The notes under the pieces are model-generated. The model made no database searches and was not told the origin of the DNA. It saw only the letters and a list, made by a program, of their open reading frames with translations. From the NCBI RefSeq assembly GCF_002878395.1, contig NC_061115.1, forward strand, positions 215,509,565 through 215,573,564: a stretch of 64,000 bases of DNA, in the 5' to 3' direction. Numbering within the stretch: position 1 is the first letter of the stretch; every line of letters starts with the position of its first letter. This DNA is from Capsicum annuum. Lineage: Eukaryota; Streptophyta; Magnoliopsida; Solanales; Solanaceae. Shown one piece after another: positions 46,746-56,872 of the stretch. Both the position numbers and the translations under genes were made by a program.

Positions 46746-47072
46746 CATATGCTACTTAATATAATAAATTAATAATACTTGATAGTAAATTAATAATGTA
46801 TTAAAACTAAGTTTTTAATTTCAGTTTGTGAAATTCTGAATTTAAAAAAAAAAAAAAAAAACTTAGCCGGGCAGGGCCTGTTAACCGGCGGGCCCAAATC
46901 GGGTTGGGTCTGGGACGGATTAATCGGGCCCAAATTAAAAACCCAACCGGACCGAAACCCGAACTCCTAAAGCCCTTGAACTTACCGGGCCGGGTCAAAC
47001 CAGGCCGATTTAATTATGTGGGTCGGTTCGGGCCCATTTTAACCGGCCCATTTGACACCCTTAGCCATAACT

Positions 47073-47535
47073 CGTGCTTGGTACAGATTCAATTTTGTTA
47101 TTTATTGATTTTTATCCTTATTCTTTTTTGTTTTATAACTATTTCACATCCAAACAAATCATATGTTTTTCAGATCCAAGACATTCATTATTATTGCACC
47201 TGCATCAACTTGGTCCTTCACTTTTTTCCAAGGCTTGGTTTGAAACCACAAGGTCATGTTTGCATTTTCAAAAACAAAATTTGTACTACTACTACTTAGG
47301 TACAATACAAATTTATCAGCACCCAATGTATACACTAAATTAAAGAATGGATATTCTCACCAGAATACCGTCAGAAATATTTGATTTCCAACATACAATC
47401 CATCAAAAACATTTTTGGCAAGTCAAATTCTGACAATGATGAAATCGGTCGGAAACTTCAAATTAATCAATTTGGTCAGTTTTTGTTTCTTGATATCTAA
47501 CTGATTAATTAATTCTCTATAACATACTTTATTGA
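47073..47535. other. Intergenic, no gene seen
   Basis: AT-rich DNA with short chance ORFs (47074-47343). I see no conserved motif. Confidence 0.35.
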
Positions 47536-47537
47536 GT

Positions 47538-47836
47538 AAAGCATCTAGTACCCCCGAACTATGACCATATTTTCTACGACACACTCCAACTTCACAGGGA
47601 TCCTATTACCCCCTGAACTCAATTTTAGTGTATTGTTTTCACCCTTTTTAGCTGACGTGGCATCATTTTAGCTGATGTGGCACCTTTGATGTGACCCCAA
47701 TAAAGGTGTCATATCAGCACAAAATGGTGATAAAAATACGTTAAAATTGAGTTCAGGGATAATAGGATCCATGTGAAATTGAAGTGTGCCGTAGAAACTT
47801 TGGCCATAATTCGAGCGGTTGATGGATGCTTATATC
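47538..47836. mobile_element. Long-inverted-repeat MITE, copy 1
   Basis: About 90-base inverted ends (47541-47628 against 47745-47832) contain AGCATCTAGTACCCCCGAACTATG, ACACTCCAACTTCACAGGGATCC and CCTGAACTCAATTTTA with their complements. The core carries AGCTGACGTGGCA twice. Related copies are at 57775-58030 and 58565-58850. It has no coding capacity. Confidence 0.75.
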
Positions 47837-48809
47837 TACTTTATTTATTATCTTGGTAAAGAAACTAGCTAGAACTAGTATTTGTTGAGATTTTCTCGAA
47901 AATTTCTTCAAATCTCTCTTTGATAAATATTCAATATATTTTTTTTCCTGAAAATTGGATCAATTACAAATTTATGATTTAACATGTACAAAATGAAAAT
48001 TTCACTCTGGATTCTAGGAGAATTTTCCGGGATTGATGTGATGTGGACAAAGAAATAAAAGCCAAGGAATTTGTGACATCAATTTATTTCTCTTAACAAC
48101 AGTTGAAGTCTCATCATGTTCTCTTGTTTGGTTCCAAAGAGCCAACTAGGGACAATTTTTATGTTTTTGTTAGGTAATTAATTAATTAATTAATGGACAA
48201 TTTTCATAAATTTTAATAATTTAATATTTAATTACATAAAATTTTGATTATTTATATATATATATAAAATTTTGATTTTTCATTTATTATCTTGATACAT
48301 AGCTAAGACATACAAACATAACCATCTGATACATAACTTTTATGTATTAAAGTCTCACCATCTGATTCATTGATACTTAATTAATTTATTTTCTCCTCCT
48401 CTTAATTTTTTAAAAATAATAAAGTCAAGTCATTATCAAGGCTAAATAAATGAAATTGAAACTCAAGAAATTTAGATTAGGAAACTGAAAATTGACAAAA
48501 CCATTTCGACTTGTCTTAATTAATTCTTGCATAATTGAGCACTTATTTATGATAATTACTAATTATTATGTGTAATAATTATTATATCAATCAATGGATC
48601 TAATAATTGGTGGATAAACTGCTAAACCAATAAAATTGATTTACAGTAGTAGAGTCAGAAATGTTACTAAAGGGTTTAGATTATTTGTGTTTTAACTAAA
48701 AAAAAAAATATCTATTGTGTAAATATTTTAATCATATATAGACAGTATATTTTTTGATAAAAGAGATTACGACGAATGTAACAACTAAAAAATAATTACA
48801 TCATCAACG
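47837..48809. other. Intergenic, no gene seen
   Basis: AT-rich DNA with an (ATTA)n run (48176-48193) and a (TA)n run (48253-48267). There is no frame or repeat I can name. Confidence 0.35.
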
Positions 48810-48837
48810 TTAAAGTCTCACGTGATAGTTTTCGTTA

Positions 48838-48948
48838 CGGGTTAATAAACAAACAAACAACAAACCCAGTGTATTCCCATAGCGTGGGGTCTGGGGAGGG
48901 TAAGAGGTACGCAGTCTATACCGCTACCTCCGAAGAAGTAGAGAGAAT
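48838..48948 (-). mobile_element. RTE LINE 3' tail insertion
   Basis: This is a 111-base reverse-strand copy of the end of the LINE at 37684-39020. On the minus strand it reads GACTGCGTACCTCTTACCC, CACGCTATGGGAATACACTGGG and a (TTTG)n tail. It is flanked by a 10-base target duplication, GTTTTCGTTA (48828-48837 and 48949-48958). Confidence 0.85.
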
Positions 48949-49302
48949 GTTTTCGTTAAAGGTTACTAGTGTTAAAAAAAGTCGAGGGTCAATCGAAAAC
49001 TATATTGAGAGAGTTAGTTGTTGTAAGCCCAATATAATTGACTATATATAGGTGATGGGTTGAGAGGGGTGCATGAGACAAATTGATGGTAAAAGACTTA
49101 CCCACATTCGGTGTATAAGCAAGTAAATTCAAGTATGTCATGTGTTTGAATTTAGGGTTCATGTTACTTAATCATGATGAATTAACGTGTATTTTACTTC
49201 ATTTAATTACTTAACTATGGTAAAGAACATTAATTTGATATATACACCGTGTGTGCGTAAATTTTTACCATCAATCTATCTCATCTCATACACCCCTCTC
49301 AG

Positions 49303-49491
49303 TGGCAGAGTTAGAATTTTCATTGAGGAGGTTCAGAAGTATATACACGAACTAATCAAAGGGAGTTCAACATCTATTATATATGCATAAAAAATATTTT
49401 TAACCATATAAACATAATATAAAAAATAGTATAATTTTTCATCGAAGAAGATTCGGATAAATCTCCTGAAGCAAAGGTGACTCGGCCACTT
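49303..49491 (+). mobile_element. hAT MITE (GTGGCGGAG family), copy 1
   Basis: The ends are TGGCAGAGTTAGAATTTTC and ACTCGGCCACT (inverted AGTGGCGGAGCC-like termini). It is flanked by CTCTCAG (49296-49302 and 49492-49498). The interior matches the copy at 54100-54278, including AAGTATAT, CAAAGGGAGTTCAAC, ATATGCATAAAAAATATTTTTAACCAT and ATAATTTTTCATCG. Confidence 0.75.
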
Positions 49492-49602
49492 CTCTCAGCT
49501 CATCGCCCATATGTAGTCAATTTGATTTACAACAATGAAATCTCTCAATATTATTTCCGATTGACCCTCAACCCTTTTAAAAACTATCACGTGAGACCTT
49601 AA

Positions 49603-50440
49603 TGCGGACCATATGAGGACTCATTCACCAATTTTGTACAAAACAATCATTTCCTCTTTGCCTTTTTTAATTACTAAATACTGATTTCCCAACTACCATA
49701 TTATCATTTTTAAAGTTTTTTATGCTCGATATTCGTATTAAATTTAATTATATTTAAATTCATATATTATAGAATTCATTTTTGTAGATAGTGTTTTTGA
49801 TAGAATTTTTTTCGTTCCTAGAAAGCGAAACTCAAAACGTTTTGATTTAAGATGAAGAAATCTTAATCATCTCATCACACTTCGTATCGATGAAAAAAAA
49901 TTATTTATTTAGTCTAGAAAAGATGTTTTGTCCTTCTTATGGATTTAGGTACTTCTTTATATCAAAATCTCAACACACACAGGGTACAAATTGGTACGTC
50001 TAAAAACAAAAAATATTTGTGCTACTAACAAAAAGAATAGAGATATCTGTTTTGGAATTAAATTATTATCTGTTTTAGAGTATAACAATTTTTATAATAA
50101 TTAATATAGTTAATCTAGATAATTAATAGTAACATGCCATAACAAATTAAGAGCTCGTATGAGTTAGGTAATCGAGTAAAAATAGTTGATAAGCCTTACG
50201 CGTTAAAAAATACTTTTAGGTGAATAAACAGTTATACGTTCGAATAAAAAAATCAAAACTAATAAAAAACGGTAAATTTATATGGTAAAAAGGTGTTGAT
50301 AAACACTTTTTTTATTAAAATAACTAAATTATCCTTAAAGATCTTTATTTAAAAGTATTTTTTTCATAAAAAATAGACGAATTACGAAAATAGAATAGAT
50401 AACAAAAGTTAGAAGAAATAAAATCGTAAAACTTGATAAA
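49603..50440. other. Intergenic with one degenerate SINE-like piece
   Basis: At about 49735-49895 (minus strand) lies a worn copy of the SINE seen at 43975-44456. The rest is AT-rich with no recognisable gene. Confidence 0.4.
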
Positions 50441-51065
50441 CACTACTAAAAATAGGTCAAAATCGATCGTGGGAGGTCGATTTGTGAGCAATACCTACGA
50501 ATGAACAACCGCAAATCATTGGTCGGCATCGAAAACCGACCACCTCAATATTGAAAATGAATCACCTTGATCGGCTTTTATTACAAAAAAAGAAAAAAGA
50601 AAGAAAAAAAATATCGATCATTCGCCTCCGATTTTAAACTTTTTTTCTAGATAAGGGTTTTTCAATTATACAATTATAAAATAAACTAAATGTGGATTGA
50701 ACCCCATCTTTATCATAGTAAGATACTTTTCTACAACTAAGAGATTGATACATGTTGATTTAAAACTTTCAGTTTTTCAAATTTATATTTTTCAAATTTA
50801 TTTTTTTGCGATAAATACCGACCAAGTGTGATCGGTTTTATTAAATATTTTTCATAAAATTTTAAATCAAGCTCGGTCAGTTTGCACTTTTTTCAGTTTT
50901 TGATGCAAAAAAAGTCGATCACACTCGTTTGGCATTACTTTAAAAATAGGGGGGGAAATCGACTAAAGAAAAAGCAATCAGCCATTGTCACCGACCGAGA
51001 CTCAGATCGGATGGTGAAGTACTATTCTAACAAAGGTCAATCTGTATTCTCGATCGATTTTATGT
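50441..51065 (+). mobile_element. CACTA transposon end fragment
   Basis: It begins CACTACTAAAAATAGGTC, a typical CACTA terminal inverted repeat. Many subterminal motifs follow (GGTCGATTT, GGTCGGC, ACCGACCA, GATCGG, CGACCGA) in both orientations through about 51060. No opposite terminus and no transposase are visible, so this is a truncated or rearranged copy. Confidence 0.65.
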
Positions 51066-51234
51066 CTTTTTAATAATAAAAGAAAAAGTGATTATAAGTT
51101 GTAAAATCATAATTAAATTAAAAAAGATACTTACAAACTAATTTAACCACCTTATAAAAACTTAGGTAAACACTCTCAGAGAGAAAACAATCTTTTTTTG
51201 TTGTTGTTGTTTTTAAGAAAAGAAAATGTATTAA

Positions 51235-51418
51235 GTTTTTTTTTAACCCCACCCTAAGAGCTTTCATGGTTTTGCTCATTTGATAACCCGAACTCACAAC
51301 CTTAGTTTGTTTTTAACTCCTTTCTGGGAAGTCCCGCTTTTTTGCTCTCTTGGATGACTCGAAGTCAGAACCTTAGGTTCGAAAAGTGAGTGGTATTTAC
51401 TATTCAAGGAACTCCCTC
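51235..51418 (-). mobile_element. SINE-like element, worn
   Basis: The minus strand reads GAGTTCCTTGAATAGTAAATACCACTCAC, then CTAAGGTTCTGACTTCGAGTCATCC (a B-box-like segment) and AGCGGGACTTCCCAGAAAGG. This resembles a Solanaceae tRNA-derived SINE body. Part of the body is duplicated (51240-51300 and 51310-51380). Confidence 0.5.
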
Positions 51419-51435
51419 TTCTCAGAAAATATAAA

Positions 51436-51957
51436 CTCCCTCCGATCAAATTTATTGATTCGGCACGGAGTTAAAAAATATAAAGAAGACTTTCAAATTT
51501 CATTATCTTAAATTAAAAAATATGTCAAATGTACGAAAAATATCTTTTTAAGTGAAGGGGAGCCTTGGAGTAATTGGTAAAGCTGCCTCCACATGATCAG
51601 GAGGTCACGGGTTCAAGCCTTGAAAACAGCCTCTGGCAGAAATGCAAGGTAAGGTTATGTACAATACCCTTGTGGTGGGGCCCTTTCTCGAACCTTGCGC
51701 ATAGCGGGAGCTTTAGTGGATTAAGCTGCCCTTTTTTGTATACCATATAGAAGTTTGCAAGGTAAGGTTGCGTACAATACACCCTTGTGGTGAGGTCCTT
51801 TTCCGAACTTTGCGCATAGCGAGAACTTTAGTGCACGGGGTTTCCTTTTTTTTATACCATATAGAAGTTAAAGTTAAAGAGTCGCTAAAAAAAGAAAGCG
51901 TTATTTTTTTTAAACAGACTAAAAAAAAAGTATGTCAAACAAATTGAAACGGAGGAA
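51436..51957. mobile_element. Stowaway-like MITE interrupted by TS SINE
   Basis: CTCCCTCCGATCAAATTTATT (51436) and AAATTGAAACGGAGGAA (51941-51957) are the inverted ends of a Stowaway-type element. The subterminal CGGCACGGAGTTAAAAAATA and AAGAAAGCGTTATTTTTTTTAAACAGACTAAAAAAAAAGTATGTC segments also fit. The two halves (51436-51555 and 51866-51957) are separated by a SINE. Confidence 0.7.
51557..51865 (+). mobile_element. TS-type SINE with partial internal duplication
   Basis: GGGGAGCCTTGGAGTAATTGG starts the element. The A box is in the AGTAATTGGTAAAG region and the B box is GGTTCAAGCC (51610-51619). The body includes GAAACAGCCTCTGGCAGAAATGCA-like and CTTGCGCATAGCGGGAGCTTTAGTG segments. The 3' half plus TATACCATATAGAAGTT is present twice (51640-51755 and 51756-51865), so the SINE and its flank were partly duplicated after insertion. 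It is a well-known Solanaceae SINE type. Confidence 0.8.
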
Positions 51958-51960
51958 ATA

Positions 51961-51966
51961 TATAAA
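51961..51966 (+). promoter_or_regulatory. Candidate TATA box of IDD gene
   Basis: TATAAA lies four bases after the Stowaway MITE end and about 150 bases before the ATG at 52114. The region between carries a pyrimidine-rich CTCTATCTCTATC tract (52080-52113) typical of plant 5' leaders. The transcription start is not known. Confidence 0.4.
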
Positions 51967-52113
51967 GTGAAATTGTACTATATACACATATATATTGGCT
52001 TTTAAATCCTTGTGATCCTCTTGTATCTAGATATACAAAAAGCTAATAAGAAAAGAACAACATTTCATCATTTTGAATTTTATCTCTCTATCTCTATCTT
52101 TCTATCTCTCTCC

Positions 52114-55100
52114 ATGTTAGCTAGCCACTCTTTCTTGTTTGGTTCTCCTTCTAATTATTCTGATCAATTTTCTTCACCAGAAAATGGTTTTATTATCAAA
52201 AGAAAAAGAAGACCGGCTGGTACTCCAGGTAATTTAATTTAAAAAAAACAAAATCATTTTCTTTACTTATAATTACATATATGAAGAATTTTTAGTTTTT
52301 CATCATATGTGAAAGAGATTGTGGAACACTTGAGATATAGCTCTTGTGTAATTCAAATGAGGATGTTTTAGTCAGCGACGGAAGCAGAATTTTTATCAAG
52401 GAATATATAAACAAAATTTTGGTCTACTATATATATATAGTATGATTTTCTAGCGAAAGAGATTCGAATGAAATCCCTTCTTTCCCTCTATCTTCGACCG
52501 TATATTTAGAGATAGATTCAAGATTAAACGTTAATAGGTGAGAGATTGTGGCAGAGACAGAATTTCCACTAAGAGAGTTCATCATCGACTATATAGTAAA
52601 AAGATAAATTTGATCTTGTATATACGGTGTGATTTTTCTACCAACGGGATTTTGATGAACCTCCTTCTGGCCCTCTAGCTCCCACCTTGTCTTCAGAGAC
52701 GGGTTCAGAATTTAAACGTTACGTGCGAAAAGTGGGTTCAACTTAATCTCCTTTAATATAAGAGAAAATTACATATATGGAGAAAAACATTTAGGTTTTT
52801 CTACATTTCCATGTTAGAATTTCTGACTATGTCACTAATAATTACTTATCACACACATATGTTTTTTAGGGTTTTGCCTTGGAATACTACTGCTACTGAA
52901 TTCTGCTGAACTCGTAACTGAATTTCAATTTTTGCAGATCCTGATGCACAAGTTGTATATCTTACAGCTGAGATGTTAATGGAATCTGATCGTTACGTTT
53001 GTGAAATTTGCAATCTTAGCTTTCAAAGAGAACAAAATCTTCAGATGCACCGGCGCCGCCATAAGGTTCCATGGAAGTTGAAGAAGAAGGTATTTATAAT
53101 CTGGTTATCGTCTCATCTAAAAACTTAAGTTATTCGATACAAAAGTTGAGGTGCGTCAGGCCTGGGATGCAGTACAACGCCTAGGGTGACGTACCCCACT
53201 TTGGTGAGCCTTTGCCTTAAAAAATCTAGTTAAGATCCATCTATTAGATATTAAACTGATAAGAATAGATACAACAGTACTTAATCTTAGCCACAAGGTC
53301 TGATAAGAATACAATTTTATTCACAAAATTATACTTCATATTTCAACACGTCAAGTCGTGAAGTTCTTTTTTTTTTTTTAATAATGGATGACACTTTGAT
53401 TTGAACCGAAAATATACGTTTGCTTTAACAAGAATAACACATTTCAGTATTTAGAAGTAATAGTTCATCTTTATACTTCCCAGTTTACTTTTATTGAGAT
53501 GATTTATAACCACGTTAGTTTCTGAAAACAAGTTTTAAAACTCTTTTTGTCTTTATTAGACGTTGTCCTAGCCAGTCAAACACAGTCACATAAATTAGGG
53601 TGGAGAGAATATCATGTTAGATTGTATGACTAATGATTATATTTTTCAATTTTATTTGTTATAGATCAAAAATATGATTTTATTTACTTAATTTATATTT
53701 GCAGCGTGATCAGGAAGAAGAGAAAAATGAGATGGATCAAGTGATTAAGAAGAGAGTATATGTGTGTCCAGAGCCAAGTTGTGTGCACCATGATCCTTGC
53801 CATGCACTAGGTGATCTTGTGGGAATCAAAAAACATTTTAGAAGAAAACATAGCAATTACAAACAATGGATTTGTCAAAAATGCAACAAAGGTTATGCTG
53901 TTCAATCAGATTACAAAGCTCACATCAAAACTTGTGGGACTAGAGGACATTCTTGTGATTGTGGAAGAGTTTTCTCTAGGTAATAATATTCATCTTCTTA
54001 ATTTTATCAATTTACATCAGTTTTATGTTTTACTTGAGTCAAGGGTCTGTTGGAAACAGTCTCTGCCAATTCACAATATAGAGGTAAGACTGCGTACGTC
54101 AGGATTTTCATTGAGAGGGGTTCTAAAGTAAACATATCAACTAGTCAAAGGGGGTTCAACTCTACAATATATGCATAAAAAATATTTTTAACCATGTAAA
54201 AATAGTATAAAAATGGTATAATTTTTCGTCGATGGGGGTTTGAATGAAACCCCTGGAGCAAAGGTGGCTCCGCCACTGGCATACTCACCACCCTTTTCGG
54301 ACTCCACCTGTGTGATTACATTAGGTATGTTTTTGTTGTTGTTGTAATTTATATCAGTGTATATTAATATGTTGCATGAAGTAATTAGTTGTAAACATGT
54401 CTTATCTTCTAGGTTATTATACATACTACTAAAATAAATATAAGAATTAGCTATGAAATTTGTAGCTAAATAATCTATCACTAAACAGACCCGTAGCTAA
54501 CAAGATTTTTTTATAATATGTCGTTAGATAAGATTAGCGCGCAACAAATTTTTATTGTTTAGCGATAGAAGTTGGTCATCGCTAATAGTGTAAAAAATTA
54601 CGTGTATATTCTACATTTTATATACATATATAACATGAGATCACCATGTTGCTTGAATTGGTATTTAACATCCTTTAATTTAGTGTTTAAACCTAATGAA
54701 TGTCTTGAAAATCTCTTCATTATTTTTATAAAGCCACTATCTCTTAGTGAAAAAATATTACTATTGTGAAATTAATATCAGAAAATTAAAATTTTAATTC
54801 TCAATGAATGTCTCAGTCAGAATTTAGCTCATCGATAAGGGGATCTGATGAAATATCCATTAGAAACATATGTTTTCCGGCGGATTCCACTAGAAATTCT
54901 CGTAAATTAGTGATTTTCTGGTAGCGAATGAACTATATGTTTGAGTTAAAATATGATTTTCTATATATGTATATATGCCTTCTAATTAATCTAGTTTTTT
55001 TCTCCAATTTTTATTGATTTTTTCAGAGTTGAAACATTTATTGAACATCAAGATTCATGCAAACCACAAAGTAGTACTACTACTACAACCACTAAAGAAT

Positions 55101-55630
55101 GTCATGATGTACAAACAACAAATCCAATTTTCTTGCCTACAACAACTACTACTACTCATCATCCACATGACCAATATTCAAGAATATTGCCTAATCTTGA
55201 TCTTGAACTTTTCACTTCTCCAAATTACAACAACCAAAACACAAACTATTATTCTCCCTTTGAACAACAAAATGAACATACCCCACAATCAAATATGTCA
55301 TCATTTGTTGGTCAAAGTCATGACAATTACATAGTCCAAAACAATGAAGCCAAAAACATCATTGAAGAAGCAACAACACAAGTGTCAAGATTGAAAAGTG
55401 AAGCAAATGAAATACTCAAAATAGTAATGGAAGAAAAAGCAATGGCTGAAGAAAAAAGACAAGAAGCAAAATGTTTGATTGAATTAGCCAATCTTGAAAT
55501 GGCAAAGGCAAGAGAAATTACACAAAGTATTATTGGCTCATCATCATCATCACATGTCATGAAGATAATAAAATGTAGCTCTTGTACTAATTTAAGTAAT
55601 TATTTGTCATCTTCAATTTATAGAAGATGA
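52114..55630 (+). CDS. INDETERMINATE-DOMAIN zinc-finger transcription factor (IDD14/15/16 group)
   Basis: Four exons, 52114-52228, 52938-53089, 53705-53979 and 55027-55630, with GT-AG introns join into 381 codons. Residues 29-37 (KRKRRPAGT) form the nuclear-localisation start of the INDETERMINATE domain. Zinc fingers follow: C60/C63/H76/H80 (C2H2), C110/C115/H133/H138 (C2H2), C146/C149/H162/C166 (C2HC) and C173/C175/H188/C192 (C2HC). All ligands are intact. A Thr/Asn/Gln-rich linker (about 198-285) leads to a charged coiled coil (288-347, with EEATTQVSRLKSEANEIL and EEKRQEAKCLIELA), which is characteristic of the IDD14/15(SGR5)/16 subgroup. The C-terminal tail has CSSC. Known members are nuclear regulators of shoot gravitropism, auxin genes and starch metabolism; this role is inferred for the present gene. 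The ATG at 52114 is the first in frame after a pyrimidine-rich leader. Intron 3 and intron 1 contain transposon remnants. Confidence 0.93.
52229..52937 (+). other. IDD intron 1 with two worn hAT MITE copies
   Basis: Donor CAG-GTAATT and acceptor TTTGCAG. Two diverged copies of the GTGGCGGAG-family MITE lie at about 52372-52485 (GCGACGGAAGCAGAATTTT) and 52550-52690 (GGCAGAGACAGAATTTCC, then ATTTTGATGAACCTCC). Confidence 0.65.
53090..53704 (+). other. IDD intron 2
   Basis: Donor AAG-GTATTT and acceptor TATTTGCAG. At 53150-53220 there is an isolated GC-richer block (GTGCGTCAGGCCTGGGATG) of unknown origin. The intron sits between the first and second zinc fingers. Confidence 0.7.
54031..54350 (+). 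mobile_element. RTE LINE tail split by hAT MITE
   Basis: The left part (54031-54099) has GAGTCAAGGGTCTGTTGGAAACAGTCTCT and GAGGTAAGACTGCGTACG. The right part (54279-54350) has CACCCTTTTCGGACTCCACC, TGTGATTACATTAGG and a GTTGTTGTTGT tail. Together they match 38890-39020. Confidence 0.8.
54100..54278 (+). mobile_element. hAT MITE (GTGGCGGAG family), copy 2
   Basis: It ends with AAAGGTGGCTCCGCCACTG. The left terminus is worn (CAGGATTTTCATTGAGAGGGG). GCGTACGT before it and GCATACTC after it are probably the diverged 8-base duplication. The interior is closely similar to 49303-49491. Confidence 0.75.
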
Positions 55631-56870
55631 AAAAAAAATAGTTTTAGTAGTAGTTGAATTAATTAATTACTTTTGGTTGCCATGATGAAATACTATTGAA
55701 CAATGTAAACTACTATCTGTTGTTGTAAGACTATATATAAAGTTGGTTTTATTATTATTGTAGAATTTTTTTTATCTTGGTCTACATGTGCTCTTTTTAT
55801 TTTTGTTTTAAGTCAAATGCAAATGTGAATTTTGAATTTTAATTTAATAGGTTTTACTTTTGGTTCTTATAACTGAATCCATTATACTCCTGAGTTTGTG
55901 GTTCAGAATCTAATATTTGTTAAGATTTTAGGAATTTTTCGCATATATATTTACTTTTCGTGTAAAAAATTGTAGACATCCCTGAAACAGGCATCTTGAA
56001 TATCCCATAAGCTGATGGATATTTGTAAAAAAATCGGGATCTCCAATATCCCATAAAATCATGGGATATTCATAAAGAGATCATCCTATATTCGAGAATA
56101 AGCCACTAACGGTCCTCGAATTATGGAGAAAATCATGAGAGATCAATCAAGGGAGGAACTAATTGATTGACACTTGGCGACTTTTGACTGATTCTTGAAT
56201 TTGAATGAGATTTCCACATCATTTATACATGTGGCGGCGTCTCATTGGTCTTGAATTTGACTAGGGTGGCACATCACTTGATGAGTTTGGGCTTCCAAGT
56301 GTAATGGACTTTGAAGTCCTTGATGAAGAATAAAATGGACTTATCATTTTTTAACAGCCCAAACTAATTTTAGTCCTAATAAAATATGAATCAAATTCAA
56401 ATTTTATATGAATTTGACTCAATAAATTTTACCTGTGTACAAAAATATTAATCTGAATTAATCGGATCTTTATTACATCATTTCTTGAAAGATGTTATGA
56501 TTTTAAAATTTTCCAATGAGGAACAATTCATTGATGGGGAGTTTAAAGTTTATAGTTAGTAAATTCAGAATAAATTCTATGATAATATCTTTTTCGAGAC
56601 GTCTAAAAATCTCTTGCAATATTTATTTCAAGTGTGCGTCGCGTAAGACTTATTAATAGAAAAATACTTTTCAACAAGATTTTTTAATATTCAAAATTTG
56701 AATACAAACCTTATAAAGATGAAGAAATCATATATATATGCATCATCACAATTATGTTGGTCGCAATATATTCAAAGAACAACATAAAAGATAAATTGTA
56801 TATAAATTTTATTTCTATTTCTCTGAGATGGATAGGCAGTTTCTGATGAACCCTCGATTCAATATTCAAA
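55631..56870. other. IDD 3' flank and intergenic
   Basis: The first 150 bases are the probable 3' untranslated region (ATATATAAAG, TTATTATTATTG). From 55965 to 56400 there is a GC-richer patch (TGGCGGCGTCTCATTGG and GGTGGCACATCAC) with an inverted CCCATAA/TTATGGG-type segment at 56005-56070. It may be a worn LTR, but I cannot place it. Confidence 0.35.
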
Positions 56871-56872
56871 AT

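Larger units (their letters stand above)
44465..47064. mobile_element. Non-autonomous hAT-type transposon, 2.6 kb
   Basis: Inverted ends ATGGGTGTCAAACGGGCCGG (44465-44484) and CCGGCCCATTTGACACCCTTAG (47043-47064) are flanked by a perfect 8-base direct repeat, CCATAACT (44457-44464 and 47065-47072), as expected for hAT elements. GC-rich subterminal GGGCCGG/CCCGGGCC motifs surround a very AT-rich interior with a tandem repeat and an assembly gap. There is no transposase. Confidence 0.85.
48814..49598. mobile_element. Foldback MITE with TTAA flanks, doubly invaded
   Basis: Arms of about 200 bases pair after removal of two later insertions: AGTCTCACGTGATAG at 48814-48828 with CTATCACGTGAGACC at 49584-49598, GTCGAGGGTCAATCG (about 48980) with CGATTGACCCTCAAC (about 49558), and ATTGATGGTAAAAG (about 49082) with TTTTTACCATCAAT (about 49262). 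TTAA lies on both sides (48810-48813 and 49599-49602). No protein is encoded. A LINE tail sits in the left arm and a hAT MITE in the right arm. Confidence 0.75.
53980..55026 (+). other. IDD intron 3 with nested retroposon and MITE
   Basis: Donor AG-GTAATA and acceptor TTTTTTCAG. An RTE LINE tail (about 54031-54350) is split by a hAT MITE. The 54480-55000 part is AT-rich with a TTAGCGATAGAAGTTGGTCATCGCTAA-like imperfect inverted segment (54555-54590). Confidence 0.75.

Noticed and set aside
45504..46998. ORFs in the AT-rich hAT interior and GC-rich end
   Set aside because: They are low-complexity translations of TA, GATA and GGGCC repeats, and one spans the N gap.
48814..49598. piggyBac assignment of the TTAA-flanked foldback element
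   Set aside because: TTAA on both sides is visible, but one copy in AT-rich DNA cannot establish the target duplication, and piggyBac elements are not generally reported from plants.
55327..55560. 77-codon minus-strand ORF
   Set aside because: It is antisense to the coiled-coil exon of the IDD gene.
55965..56400. LTR of an unknown Copia element
   Set aside because: The composition and the TGTAGACATCCC start are suggestive, but no second copy, primer site or terminal inverted repeat was found in the window.
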